This document shows positions 22,216-32,604 of a DNA stretch of 64,000 bases, one piece after another. The notes under the pieces are model-generated. The model saw nothing but the letters and a program-made list of their open reading frames with translations. It was not told the origin of the DNA and did no database searches. Made by a program: the position numbers and the translations under genes. The stretch spans positions 965,001 through 1,029,000 of the forward strand of contig CAJNDS010002501.1 in assembly GCA_905221605.1 (NCBI GenBank). Direction: 5' to 3'. Origin of the DNA: Symbiodinium natans. Lineage: Eukaryota > Sar > Dinophyceae > Suessiales > Symbiodiniaceae. How positions within the stretch are numbered: position 1 is the stretch's first letter; each line of letters starts with the position of its first letter.

Positions 22216-23058
22216 CAGCCTTTCGGTCCATTTCGCTCATGTGTTTTGTTTAATGCTGGAGGGCTAGGTGCTGGGTGTTTTCGGGCTGTGGGTTGGCACG
22301 AATGGGTAAAAGTCTGAAGCTGCAACGCGAACCCATGAAATGAAACTCGGGCGGAGTGTTTTCGCTGTTTAGCTTGCCAGCGCCCCTCATCGATCCAAGT
22401 GTTATAGATAAATGAAGAACACAAGTTCGAAAAGACATAGGCAAGCAGCGTGCAAGAACAGCAACGTGAACAGTTATCATGACCACAAAACCACGAATTC
22501 GTTTTCAGAATAGCAGTGTAGGATTTTTTGCTCGTGTCATGGATCCATGAGCAAACCGCATTTTAAATGTAGGCAAGCAGCACGCAAAGAAAACAAAGCA
22601 AAGCGAAAGCCAAAAACAACAATGCAAGTCCAAAAGACAAGATAAAATAGGACGTCGGATTATTCGGCATGTGCATCTTTAAAGTTTTTTGACAATATAC
22701 ATATACGAGCGTTTGATAGGAATGAAACAAACGCAACGAAAGAGACCCCAAAAGTCCCGGCTATGTCCCGGCTATTTTGTATAGTGTAGTGTAGTATAGA
22801 GTTTCTTGTAGTTTTAGCATTCGTGTTAGTACTATTATTGGTCTTGGTCTTGGTGCTGGTACCTAGTCTGGCAGCGGTAAAGTATTCGTGTAGTATCAGC
22901 ATAGTACTCGTATGGTATCGAGGAAAAGTCACAGCGTCCTTGCAAGGGCCTTGCTTTCGGATCGCGCTAACACAAAATATAATGAACATGAGCAATGCCA
23001 GCACTGCTAAGAACGCTATTGATATGAACAGTAAACATGGTGATATTGTTATGCGGAT
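22216..23058. other. AT-rich stretch without a supported gene
   Basis: Both strands have short open frames, including TTGGTCTTGG-type low complexity near 22840, but none has convincing content or borders. Confidence 0.4.
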
Positions 23059-23645
23059 TCATTACTTTATACCGTTGCCTGGTGACTAAATGGTTTTCTC
23101 ATTGTTCTTTGCTTGCACAAGCAAAACTACTTAGTTCCTATTGATTTAATGTACGGTTGCCCAGTGATTCAGTTCCTACGTATTGTGGGTCACAACGCTC
23201 CCTACACCATGTGCTTGTATAAAAATATGTACTTGGTTCTCGCAACACTCATTGATATCATATACAGTTTCCCAGTGATTTCTTGAGTTTTTCTACTATC
23301 CCTATGTGGCGTATGCCACAGCATTCCCTACACCATGTGCTCGTAAATTTACCTGGTTCCACACCACATACTGATTTAATATACGGTGGCCTAGTTATTT
23401 CATAGTCTTCTCACTGTTCCTATGTGGTGTCGGTCAACAAATGACCTACACCATGTGTTTGTGTGACGAAATTTACTTGGTTCCTACAACACTCATTGAT
23501 GTCATAGAGAGCCCCCGAGTGATTTCTTGCTGTTATCACTATCGCTCTGCGGCGTGGGCCACAAAGTTCCCTGCACCACGTACTTCTAGAAAAATTATGA
23601 GTTTACTTGGTTTCTAAATCACTCATTGGTTTGCACGGTTGCCCG
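23059..23645. repeat. Degenerate 117-126 bp tandem repeat, about 4.5 copies
   Basis: CCCTACACCATGTGC-like anchors occur at 23200, 23326, 23443 and 23569. Between them lie related words for TTTACTTGGTTCC, ACTCATTGATNTCATA and GCCCAGTGATTTCT. Divergence is high, so the array is old. Confidence 0.85.
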
Positions 23646-24372
23646 AAAGAGTCTCTAGAATACCAAAACCCAAAGTCTTCCAAAATAAGCCGAAAGGATC
23701 ACCGGAAAAGCCCTGGAAGGCTTGTGCTAGAGTATTCCAGAATCGCTGAAGCGCGCAGCCGTAGAGTATCCTCGTAAAGTCCCTAGAGCGCACAAGACCA
23801 AACTATGCCCAAAGAGTCACTGGAGTACTAACCGCAAACCATCCTGCAGCTAAAATGCAGCTCAAGAAGTAAACCTTTCTTCATGTTTATAGGAATGGTC
23901 CCAATACTACTAATATCAGTAGCGTGATACTAGTATTATATTCAGCAATGTTCGGTATAGTAGGCGTATTAGCTTACTAGCATGATCAATAGCATAACTA
24001 AAAGTAAATGACAAGAAATTGCAATTCCAGTTACAACATTACCAAGCTTACTAGTGTCATAAATTGTATTAGGCTTGCTAGCACTCATGTTACTCGCATT
24101 AATCATATTACTAATTGATCTCATATTATAATCTTATCGGACTAATCATGCCACAGGGGCTAATGACGCTATGGTACTATTGTTCGTGACATTGTTGAGT
24201 TTCCCAGTGGTGGGCTAAAAAACATTGCTCACAACACTGATGTTGCACCCTCTTTAGACCTGCCCCCCTCCCCCTTTCTTGTTCCTGTTTACACTGTCCA
24301 CGGGATATATATGAATTTATTAGAGAGGAGTTAGGATAAGTCTACAGGGCAGCGATGCCCAGCAATCCTTTA
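23646..24372. other. AT-rich degenerate repeat region
   Basis: Rich in related words such as TTACTAGCAT, ACTAGTATTA and ACTCGCATTAATCAT, suggesting an eroded satellite. No gene seen. Confidence 0.45.
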
Positions 24373-24489
24373 AAGGCGCGCCGCGTGGAATTTTCTTACG
24401 GCGCCCGGACGGTTTGCCTTTATTCAGGATCCCAACGCGCGCCCCCAAACCCAAACACTCGGAGTGTCCTGAACAGCCCGGCCATTTTT
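24373..24489. repeat. GC-rich dispersed element, copy 1
   Basis: About 115 bp (starting AAAGGCGCGCCGCGTGGAAT) that recurs at 44394-44500 at roughly 75-80% identity by eye. It contains GCGCCCGGACG and GTGTCCTGAACAGCCC. Its GC content contrasts sharply with the AT-rich surroundings, which indicates insertion. Confidence 0.8.
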
Positions 24490-25575
24490 GACTTTGTTCA
24501 GGAGGCCCCTACTAAAGAGTGTGGAACATTAATAGTACTCGCACTAGTCATATGGCTAATCTCGACAGATAGTGCAGTTTCGTAGTAGACTTGTCAAAAG
24601 ACATATGCACTACCAGCAAGATTAGGATGATTAGGATTGTCGTGATGTTAGTGTTAATTAGCAATCCTGCCAACGCACTGCAATGTTATTTGGTGATATT
24701 GAAGTCACGAACTGTCAAATTGGGAGCATAAGATGTGTCAAACTTATGCTTAGCACAAGTAATCCTCGACTTCGAATGTTCCGCACAACACGCCATGCTT
24801 TTTGCTTATATTGACAGCTCGCGCTAGGACTAGTACTTATATTGCGAACATTACCAATAGTACTCACATAAGTCATAATATGTTCATAATGTTAGTTGTG
24901 CTTCCAATGCTAGGAACACCAGTAAGCATACTATTGCCATCGCATCAGCATTATAAAGATCACAAACACTAATAAGTGAACAAGCCGCAGATGAAAACAA
25001 AGAAAGCTGCAGAAAACAAGTGCATTTAAGATATGCAACACCGGTGTGGAGGGTTGATCGTTTTGTTGCATCCAAACGGATAAATAAGTTAGATGTGCGA
25101 CTTGTCTAAAACACAAGCATCAACAGTAATGGTATCCACAGACACAAGGCGAAGTTGACTCTCAAGTAGAACTTATGGTTCCTACAAAAGTATAAATATA
25201 CACTTACATACTAAATTGTTTATATTCCGTATTTAAAGCGAAAAGAAAAACTCTATGCTAAATAAACCCTAAAGGTTCCGGGCTCATACAGGTATACAAG
25301 AGGATGGGAACACAAGAGGATGTGAACCCCCACAAGGTACCGTAATAGTTTAGAGGAACCTCCCACGAGGGCTCCAACCCTACATGTGGGGCTATCTCTG
25401 GCCTGGCAGTTTTGCTCGGAAGAACTATGAACCTTCGGAAAAAGTATGACATACTGGGAGAAGTTCTGAAGAATTCTGAACACAACGGAGGACTTGTGAT
25501 GAATTGTGAAGAATCGGGTGGAAACATGAAGAATTATGCATATCAAAAACCAGTTCTAAACAAGAATGAGGAGTT
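24490..25575. other. AT-rich stretch without a supported gene
   Basis: Continuation of TAGTACTCGCACTAGTCAT-type degenerate repeats to about 25000, then mixed sequence with repeated GAAGAATTNTGA words near 25455-25580. No coding segment is convincing. Confidence 0.4.
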
Positions 25576-25853
25576 ATGAAGAAGCAGCCCCTAAAGCCTA
25601 TAAAACATGGGCAGTTGCGAAGAATGTGTGCAACCTCACGCATAGGCCGCTGCCTTGGCAATCTCGTTGCGCTCGGAGCTTACCCGCTGGCGTACATTGA
25701 GTGTCTAGGGTTTGGGGTTTCAGTTGGGGTTTGGGTTTGGGTTTGTGGGTTTCGGGTATTGGGGGCTTAGTCGATTAGGGTTTAGGGTCGTGGGATTTTC
25801 GGATTAGGGTTTAGAGTCATGAAGTCGGACCTGGTGGAGTTCATTGTTTAGAG

Positions 25854-25975
25854 GTTGGCGACCTGTCTGACACGACCTTTGTCCCTGGCTTCTTGCCACA
25901 CCTTCCTCTAAAGATCCTTGTCGGCTCGTCCATCAAGAGTGCATTCCTTGTATCGCCGGAAATTACGCAAAGCCG
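25854..25975 (+). CDS. Exon-like segment
   Basis: After TTAGAG|GTT the frame reads VGDLSDTTFVPGFLPHLPLK then ILVGSSIKSAFLVSPEITQ. Codon use and hydrophobic pattern are strongly protein-like. Telomere-type words flank it on both sides. Family unknown and 3' border uncertain. Confidence 0.45.
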
Positions 25976-26442
25976 TAACCCAAAATCCAAAAGAAGGCCT
26001 GATGAAGCCCATAAAACCCCCAAACCCTTTGAATATCTTCGAACCCTATCACAATCCCGAACCCCAATTAAACCCTAAACCCTATGAACATGGATGTAAT
26101 CTACCGGTTCGATCAATACCGATAGGTTACCGATTACTACTCGATAAAGTATTGGTAGTATTGATGGTCACGGTTCGGTTCGATACTCGATTACTAACGG
26201 TATGTGATCGATAGAGACGTGCTCCACCACCAGGCCATACCCTCTCTCCACAATTGCGAACCCTAACCCAAAAAAACCCTTAAACAACAGGCCTGTGGGA
26301 TTTGGGTTTGGGATCAGAGTTTGGTTGTTGGTTTTTTTTGGGTTTGAAGGTTTGACGGAGTTTGGTTTGGGTGTGGTAGTTGGGGGTGTGGTAGTAGGTG
26401 GTCGTGGGGTGGCAGTAGGGTGGTAGTCGGGTCGTCGAGTTA

Positions 26443-26601
26443 GTGGCTGCCACTAATTCGTGTCGCGGTTTTAGGTCAAAAAACTCCTATGAGAGCCAAA
26501 AGCCACTAACTCGTTTTACGGTCGTGTTCGGGGGGTGCCTTTGGGGAGCTCTCAGAGGAGTTTCTTGACCTAAAACCGCGACACGAATTAGTGGCAGCCA
26601 C
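26443..26601. mobile_element. Near-perfect foldback element
   Basis: The 46-nt arm at 26443-26488 and the arm at 26556-26601 are reverse complements with a single mismatch, around a 67-bp loop. Arms begin GTGGCTGCCACTAATTCG and contain CGCGGTTTTAGGTCA. No transposase is present, so it would be a non-autonomous foldback or MITE-like element, or a hairpin RNA source. Confidence 0.8.
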
Positions 26602-26743
26602 TAACTCGTTTTACGGTCGTTTTGGGGGTGCGTTTGGGGAGCACTCAAAAGAGGCTTTGGACCTAGACCCGCGAAACGAGTTAGTGGCAGACACTGAGTC
26701 GTTTCGCGGTCGTTTTGGGGGGGTGCCATCGGGGAGCTCTTCA
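26502..26743. repeat. Three tandem units of about 95 bp overlapping the foldback
   Basis: Units start at 26502, 26598 and about 26691 with CCACTAACTCGTTTTACGGT, then a G run and TTTGGGGAGC. A second, shorter inverted pair (CCACTAACTCGTTT at 26598 and its complement at 26674-26687) nests in unit 2. Confidence 0.85.
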
Positions 26744-27023
26744 GGGCAATGTCTACATGTTTTTTGGGGCGAAAAGTATTGTTGACACACCTCGCTCCCC
26801 TGTGCTTCTTGGAAAGCCTACGGCCTAATGGATAAGCACTCGATGTTGATGGCGATGTGTCTCGATACTGGTCTGCTTCGATTCGGTTCGATATCGATTA
26901 GCGATACGTGAGGTATCGGTATCGATACGGATTCGATATCGATAAAAGTATTGTTGAAACATCCATGATAAACCCTACGTTGAAGCCTGACCTTCGAGGT
27001 GTTGGTGAGTGTGTTTCTCTCAG

Positions 27024-27072
27024 GAAGCAGCTCGGAATTACCGCCCAGCCAGAGGCCGTTTCACATGTGCAG
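27024..27072 (+). CDS. Short exon-like segment
   Basis: Between TTTCTCTCAG|G and GTGCAG|GGC the frame reads KQLGITAQPEAVSHVQ. Good acceptor, short length, product unknown. Confidence 0.3.
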
Positions 27073-27335
27073 GGCTCGGGACTTGGGGCTCGGGGTTTAG
27101 GGGTCATGACGATGAGATGTGCTTAGGTTCGGGTCCAGGGGGTGAGATGCATGGGAGTCGAAACCCTGGCTCTGAGCTCCACCGCTGCAGCATGCGAACA
27201 CAAGATTATGCGACTTAGTAAGAAGAGCGTTGTCAGATGTACAGCTTAGTGTTTTCCTAAACCCTGAACCCTAAAACCCTGAAGCTCTGATCAGTCTCCT
27301 TCATGCACGCCTTCTTCTTCCTGGGTTATTTGCAG

Positions 27336-27401
27336 GCCTTGCGCGCGAGGAATGGTTGTGATTCACTGAGCTCGCAACTCGCGAAATGTCGGCTTAATTA
27401 G
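27336..27401 (+). CDS. Probable last exon, 21 codons and stop
   Basis: A strong pyrimidine-rich acceptor (CTTCTTCTTCC...TTTGCAG) is followed by ALRARNGCDSLSSQLAKCRL and a TAG in the same frame. The gene it terminates was not traced upstream. Confidence 0.4.
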   Translation, partial: ALRARNGCDSLSSQLAKCRLN

Positions 27402-27634
27402 ACCTACGCAAAGAGTGTCCACTCAGTCTGAGAACCTGAAAAAGCCTAAACCCCCCATGCAGCTCCGTAGACTTGCCTGTAACCTCGTGCGTCTTGGGGC
27501 TTGTAGAGTATAGCCTACACCCTAGAAAATGTAACTCTTGCAACGAAAGCAACAAGGCAACCTGGAACCCTAAGCCATAAACCCTAAACCCCCCGAATGT
27601 TGCACCCGGCCGCTTAGCGCTCCATGTCCGGCCC

Positions 27635-27718
27635 ATGCACTCTGGCGATGTGCCGCTGAGACTTCTTTCGCTCCTGGCATTGTTCCTGCCACTGCCGGGC
27701 ACCTTGGCGGCTTCTGGG
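27635..27718 (+). CDS. Possible first exon encoding a signal peptide
   Basis: ATG at 27635 opens MHSGDVPLRLLSLLALFLPL then PGTLAASG. This is a short polar start, one basic residue, a leucine-rich hydrophobic core of about 13 residues and a small-residue AASG region, the classic order for a signal peptide. A GT donor follows at 27719, and the intron starts with a TTTAGGG tract. The protein's mature part is not identified. Confidence 0.4.
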
Positions 27719-27721
27719 GTG

Positions 27722-27780
27722 CCAGGGTTTAGGGTTTAGGGTTTAGGATTTAGGATTTAGGGTTTAGGGTTTAGGGTTTT
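27722..27780 (+). repeat. TTTAGGG telomere-type tract
   Basis: About eight units with two TTTAGGA variants, immediately downstream of the candidate signal-peptide exon. Confidence 0.9.
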
Positions 27781-27989
27781 GGATTGGGAGTAGAGGGCCC
27801 GAAGGCTCAAGGGAGTAGGGACCTTGGTTTAGGGGAAGCTGGGCGAAGGGTGAGAAACGGTCACGTTACATGTGCAGATCCGGAGCACAATCCTGCAAGC
27901 GCACTCGACGTACTGTAGCCCTGGCTAGTGGCAGATATAGTTGGTGTTGGGATTGATTGTGGGCACCGGGGTAGATCTCGCAAGCCTTC

Positions 27990-28037
27990 TCAAAACCCTA
28001 AACCCTAAACCCTAAACCCTAAACCCTAAACCCTAAA
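27990..28037 (-). repeat. CCCTAAA telomere-type tract
   Basis: Six to seven perfect units just upstream of an exon-like segment. Confidence 0.93.
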
Positions 28038-28048
28038 GAGCATGAGAG

Positions 28049-28141
28049 GTTTTGCATGGCGCACAGAAGCCGGCCTCAGGGTCCAGTCTTGGCAGGGACA
28101 GTTTCCCCTTCGTAGCTCTGCAAGTGAACTTGGGATGCTTT
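28049..28141 (+). CDS. Exon-like segment between telomere-type tracts
   Basis: After GAGAG|GT the frame reads FAWRTEAGLRVQSWQGQFPL then RSSASELGML, with a GT donor at 28142. CCCTAAA tracts lie within 20 bp on both sides. Product unknown. Confidence 0.42.
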
Positions 28142-28146
28142 GTGAC

Positions 28147-28265
28147 CCTAAGCCCTAAACCCAAAACCCTAAGCCCAAAACCCTAAACCCTAAACCCCTA
28201 AACCCCCTAAACCCCTAAACCCCTAAACCCTAAACCCCTAAACCCCTAAACCCCTAAACCCCAAA
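28147..28265 (-). repeat. CCCTAAA/CCCCTAAA telomere-type tract
   Basis: About fifteen units alternating seven and eight bases (CCCTAAA and CCCCTAAA). Confidence 0.93.
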
Positions 28266-28297
28266 CTCACTGTGCATCCCCTGAGCCCAACTACCAG

Positions 28298-28398
28298 GAG
28301 TCCCTGAAGCATCCATGGCAGGATCCTTGGCTTCGGAGCCCGACTCCGCCTACTTCCTCGGCGCCAGCGAGGCCAATGATTCCAAGAGGAGCTCAGGG
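28298..28398 (+). CDS. Exon-like segment
   Basis: After CTACCAG|GA the frame reads VPEASMAGSLASEPDSAYFL then GASEANDSKRSSG, acidic and Ser/Ala-rich as in linkers. The 3' border lies in a G run before the next TTTAGGG tract. Unrecognised. Confidence 0.45.
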
Positions 28399-28625
28399 GG
28401 AAGGGGGGGGGGTTTAGGGTTTAGGGGTTTAGGAGTTTAGGGTTTAGGGTGTAGGGTGGCCTGGAACCCTGAACATCCCTTAGAACCGTTGAAACGGTAA
28501 AAACACCCCAAAAAACCCTAACCACCCCCACCCCCCCCCCCCCCCGAGGTACATTGGAAGAATCATCCCTTGAGCTTTTACTTATATACTGAGGCTTGAG
28601 GTCGGGTGGGTTCGGAGATTTCTGC

Positions 28626-28695
28626 GGTTTAGGGCTTAGGGCTTAGGGCTTAGGGCTTAGGCCTTAGGGCTTAGGGCTTAGGGCTTAGGGTTTAG
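28626..28695 (+). repeat. TTAGGGC variant array
   Basis: About nine units of the single-base telomere variant TTAGGGC, homogenised in one block and ending in ordinary TTTAG. Confidence 0.93.
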
Positions 28696-28803
28696 CATGG
28701 AGGATCTCGGAGAAGGGAGAGGTCGACGAATTTCTGTCCAAGCCTCTCGTCTTGCATGCGTGGTCGGCCATGGCTTGGCTTCCCCAACTGAAGACCTTCA
28801 AGG
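28696..28803 (+). CDS. Exon-like segment
   Basis: A frame of 35 codons after TTTAG|CA reads WRISEKGEVDEFLSKPLVLH then AWSAMAWLPQLKTFK and ends AAGG|GTTTCG. The following 34 bases start GT, end CAG and are mostly TTTAGGG. Removing them gives a continuing frame (GILGPLTAPPRRPQG). No family recognised. Confidence 0.45.
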
Positions 28804-29066
28804 GTTTCGGGTTTAGAGTTTAGGGTTTAGGGTTCAGGAATCTTGGGCCCTTTGACAGCCCCTCCAAGAAGGCCTCAGGGGGTTGGCTTTTGGCTTTTAC
28901 GTAGGGCTCAACCGAAATTTCTCTTTGTGGCTTAGGCCCGTAGCCCCCAAAAGTCCTAAACATGTCCTAAGCCCCAGAAGGTCTCTAAACTTTCTCAAGT
29001 CTTTGAATATGAGGTGCATTGGCTTATGGCCTTAGGTTTCGAAGCCTATGTGGTTCAGGTTGAAGT

Positions 29067-29161
29067 ATGGCCTCTTTTGGACCGCTGAGGTTCCTGTCGC
29101 CTGACTCAAGCATGAGCACCATGCTGGCAGAACCTCGACTGCAAGGCCTCCTCTTATTCAC
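29067..29161 (+). CDS. Exon-like segment, possibly starting at ATG
   Basis: ATG at 29067 opens ASFGPLRFLSPDSSMSTML then AEPRLQGLLLFT, ending at TTCAC|GTGAGAGG, a canonical donor. The LLLFT strand after a loop is reminiscent of thioredoxin-fold domains, but no CxxC is present, so this is only a hint. Confidence 0.42.
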
Positions 29162-29605
29162 GTGAGAGGCTCGAAAATGCTGAGTAGGGAGCCTTTTAAC
29201 CCAGTAGTCCACGACAACACGCTGAAAACGAAACCCTCAACCGTACGCCCTCAACTTCGCAGTAGGCAGGGTCGGCAGTAGAAAGTATTCAAGTTCGTTG
29301 ATCATCGGCCAAAGGACTTCCTTCCAGAATTGAGGTTTGGGGTTTAGGGTTCAGCGTGTGCCCGGTTGGGATTCCCCATCGAGTGCAGGACAAGCGGCTT
29401 GATTTTCAGCGGAGTAAATGTGACTGTTCCTGTTGCTTCCAGCCGTTGCCATATCCTGAAACCCTAAACCCTAAAGTAGGGGGCATGCAAGGGGGTTGCA
29501 TGGGGGTTGAAGGAACAGCTTCAAGAGCATCGTGCCACTACAATCCTCTGGGTTTAGAGTGTAGAGGGATCTTGGGGTTATTCGGCCTTAGGGGGCCATG
29601 GCCAG

Positions 29606-29724
29606 GTGTATCGCCCCTGGTCAGTCTACAGCAACTGGGCTCGCAACATGTGGATTCGAAGTCTTGGCGCCCCAAAATCCTCGAAAGCCCGAGATTCAGT
29701 CGACACCGAAACGCTTGAACGCTT
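29606..29724 (+). CDS. Exon-like segment
   Basis: After GGCCAG|GTG the frame reads VYRPWSVYSNWARNMWIRSL then GAPKSSKARDSVDTETLERL and may extend to about 29770. Aromatic-rich start and charged end look like real protein. Family unknown. Confidence 0.45.
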
Positions 29725-29764
29725 GAACCCTGAACACTTGTGGTCTCAAGACCCCCCTCCTCAT

Positions 29765-29822
29765 TTCAGGTTTAGGGTTTAGAGTTTGAGGTTTAAGGTT
29801 TAGGGTTTAGGGTTTAGGGTTT
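29765..29822 (+). repeat. TTTAGGG telomere-type tract
   Basis: About eight TTTAGGG-like units with variants between two exon-like segments. Confidence 0.85.
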
Positions 29823-29825
29823 GGC

Positions 29826-30009
29826 ATGGTTGCTTATATGGCATGCTGAGCACTCTGAACCTTGGAAACCAAAGGATAACCTCTTAAGACCTAAAGAGAA
29901 CTCGGCCCCCAAGCGCCTGCCAAGAACAAAGCCACCTGACCGTGGCACGTGCACTGCACACGTGGCTGCGGCCTACTGCTCCGACTATTGCAGTGGCCTT
30001 CCTCAAGTG
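29826..30009 (+). CDS. Exon-like segment
   Basis: An open frame reading LLIWHAEHSEPWKPKDNL, KRLPRTKPPDRGTCTAHVAA and YCSDYCSGLPQ ends at CAAGTG|GTAGGG. The 5' border is uncertain. Unrecognised. Confidence 0.4.
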
Positions 30010-30438
30010 GTAGGGTTTAGGGTTTGGGGTTTGGGGTTTCTCTGGCCCGTCGACCCTTGTTGCGTGGATACCCAAGCCTCCACATAATGACATAACCCGT
30101 TATCATGCTTTATGTACCCTCCATTTTCGGCCTGGGTAGGCCCTGAGTCCAGGAAGATGGAAGCTTAATTGGGGTATGAGGGTTGGAAGGCATGCATTGC
30201 TTGCAAGCAGCTCGTGGGGGGAGGGGCTGGGGGGGGGGGGGGTGCGGGGCGCGGGGTTACGCGTGGGTCCGCCAGTCCCACCCAAAGAGCAAGCCATTTC
30301 TCATCGCATCTCCGCTTGGGAAGGAGGCAACAATGGGTTAGTTTTGAGGCTGTTGGGTTCGTATGGGCTACAACTTCAAAGGACGCTGGGAGGGTGGGGA
30401 CTGCAAGGGTGCAGGTAATCTCTGGTATTGGGGCATAG

Positions 30439-30640
30439 GGTTCATAGAGTAGCTCGCGAGGTTTACGAGTGCCACAACTGGGAGCCTGACAACGCCCTCT
30501 TGCGTGAATGGCTACGCCGCAACGTGCCCTCTCGCGACCATCGTCAGCTCTTCCTAGGCACCGAGCTAACTTCCAGCAGGATGATTGTTAAAAACCTCAC
30601 GAAGCTTGAGGAGAGTTTGTACACGTTTTGTACCGTCTGA
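30439..30640 (+). CDS. Probable last exon, about 66 codons and stop
   Basis: After GCATAG|G the frame reads VHRVAREVYECHNWEPDNAL, then LREWLRRNVPSRDHRQLFLG and TELTSSRMIVKNLTKLEESL, with TGA at 30638. Codon use is consistently coding-like. No database family comes to mind. It may end the gene represented by the plus-strand exons upstream. Confidence 0.5.
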
Positions 30641-30948
30641 GGTTTCCTGTATGGGGGGACAGGCATATTGATATTGTTGCGCGTAGGCTTGCTTGGATTT
30701 CGGACACTGGAAGGTCAAGCTTGTTATCCTAACCCAAGAACCTGAACCCTTACAGGTTTCAGGGCTTGGGGCTTGCGTGCTGTAGGGCTCAAGCTGCAAG
30801 GCGCGAAAAAGACGCATGATACCACGTCCATTTGAGACGATTTGTTTAGAGTGCCGATGTTTTCGCCACAGCTTTCTGCTTAGGCCTTGTGTAGGTCCCA
30901 CATCTCATTAACTCAAAGTATCCAATAGCCTTCCACACTTGAAGCCCC

Positions 30949-31110
30949 TTAGAATGCTTCGAGCGCGTGCCACAGGTACCAGACATCTGGCCTGGCAAGT
31001 ACATGTCGCTGATGCTTCGCGTGCAGGGCGGCCGGGTGGTTCGAGGCTCCACGCACGCCGCACAAGCGACGAAGTGCCCACACTGCTTGCTGAGGAGCAG
31101 CCTGGGTCCT
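30949..31110 (-). CDS. Minus-strand coding segment ending in a stop
   Basis: The minus strand reads QQAVWALRRLCGVRGASNHP then AALHAKHQRHVLARPDVWYL and WHALEAF before a stop. A plus-strand frame over the same bases also looks plausible, so strand is uncertain. Unrecognised. Confidence 0.4.
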   Translation of the reverse strand, partial: RTQAAPQQAVWALRRLCGVRGASNHPAALHAKHQRHVLARPDVWYLWHALEAF

Positions 31111-31610
31111 TGGGTTGAAGCCCTGAACTCCCCTAAACTCCCCAAACTGCCTAAACCCCCTAAACACCCTAAACTCCCCAAACCCTAAGGCCCCATAATA
31201 TGCATGCCTAGAACCCTGCCTGCACCGCACTAGATTTCACATCGGGAGGTGCAGCATGCCATGTTCTGCATCTAGGTCGCCATCAGTCTAAGGCAGTCTG
31301 GGGGGTGCTTTTTTGCTCGGACCTTTGGATATTTTGTACGTACCCCTGCTTGGGCTCAAGAGTGTTCAGAAGGGCAAGCCGAGTTTAAGACTCTACTTTG
31401 CAGTTGCGTGTAGCTTTGCCAATCTAGGGGTTTGACTGTAGGGGCTGAGGCTTTATATGGCGTAGGGCCAAAAAACTCCGTAGGGTTTATGGGGTCGAGA
31501 GCCAAACTTCTCCGGACGGAGGACGCTGTACGGGGAGGGTGAGCACAACCTACCGAAGTCCGACGACGCCAGCTGCGCGCCTGCGTGCCTCAGCATGACC
31601 TGGCCGGCAT

Positions 31611-31621
31611 ATCTCTATCTG

Positions 31622-31654
<33 letters not shown>

Positions 31655-31684
31655 ACATATATTGTTTTCGTTTATTTATCCATT

Positions 31685-31716
<32 letters not shown>

Positions 31717-31887
31717 TGTATGTATGTATGTATGTATGTATGTATGTATGTATGTATATGCACATTGTAAGATGGTATATGTGAATACGATGTAACGTAG
31801 CACTCATGTACAATTTCATGCTTCCAAGAATGTAAATATCCATATGTATGTGTATATATATATATGTACATATGTACCAATATATAA

Positions 31888-31933
<46 letters not shown>

Positions 31934-31935
31934 GC
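31611..31935. repeat. (TATC)n, (ATGT)n and (AT)n microsatellites
   Basis: (CTAT)n at about 31611-31652, (TATG)n at about 31690-31757 and (AT)n blocks at about 31853-31930. The Tyr/Ile/Val-rich frames here are artefacts. Confidence 0.97.
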
Positions 31936-32084
31936 ATAGATATACAATGCCCTATACCACTTTATCACACGAAACCACTGAGAGTTCTGGGCTCAGCGGC
32001 TTCGGCTCTCCAGAGCCAGGTTCAGCTAGGTTCAAGCCCCATCAACCCACCAGCTGAACCCCTTCATCTATTTCAAGCTGGTTC

Positions 32085-32166
32085 GGGTTTAGGGTTTAGG
32101 GTTTAGGGTTTAGGGTTTGGGGTTTCGGGTTTAGGGTTTAGGGTTTAGGGTTTAGGGTTTAGGGTT
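32085..32166 (+). repeat. TTTAGGG telomere-type tract
   Basis: About eleven units with one TTTGGGG/TTTCGGG interruption. Confidence 0.93.
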
Positions 32167-32306
32167 AATGCGCAACTTCCGGTTCGGCGGTTTCTTCAAC
32201 TGATCTCGTGGTTACGATTCTTGTTCGCGGAGACGGGTTCCAATTGGAGCGTTGAAGATCGGGAGTCCTGATGAAGAACGGCCCTGAACCCTACACCCTA
32301 AACCCC

Positions 32307-32409
32307 AGTAGGGAATGAGGGAATTTAGGGCTCTATATATGTATGTATATATATATATACATACCCTTGAAGGGATTATATAGGGTACCTCATTCCCTCA
32401 TTCCCTACT
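32307..32409. mobile_element. Small inverted-repeat element (family D)
   Basis: Perfect 18-nt terminal inverted repeats, AGTAGGGAATGAGGGAAT at 32307-32324 and its complement at 32392-32409, enclose an (AT)n core and a GTACC word. No coding capacity. MITE-like. Confidence 0.7.
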
Positions 32410-32604
32410 AAGAACCAGCCAGTAAACCCCAAATCCTAGGAGCTATCTCCACGACGGTGTGTCGTGGACTGGGGACTGGAGCTGTTCCAGTGTCACTGAG
32501 CTTTAGGTAGTTCCTCGATATGACCTCTGGCTTAGGGTCCTTGCTGTGGGAGTTCTCGTAATGAGGATTAATTTACGGATATTGGCGGATACATTGGGGT
32601 ACCC

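Noticed and set aside
27004-27023. A 19-20 base GTGAGT...CTCAG mini-intron
   Set aside because: The word pair is ideal, but the length is far below any established spliceosomal intron. Probably coincidence or part of an exon.
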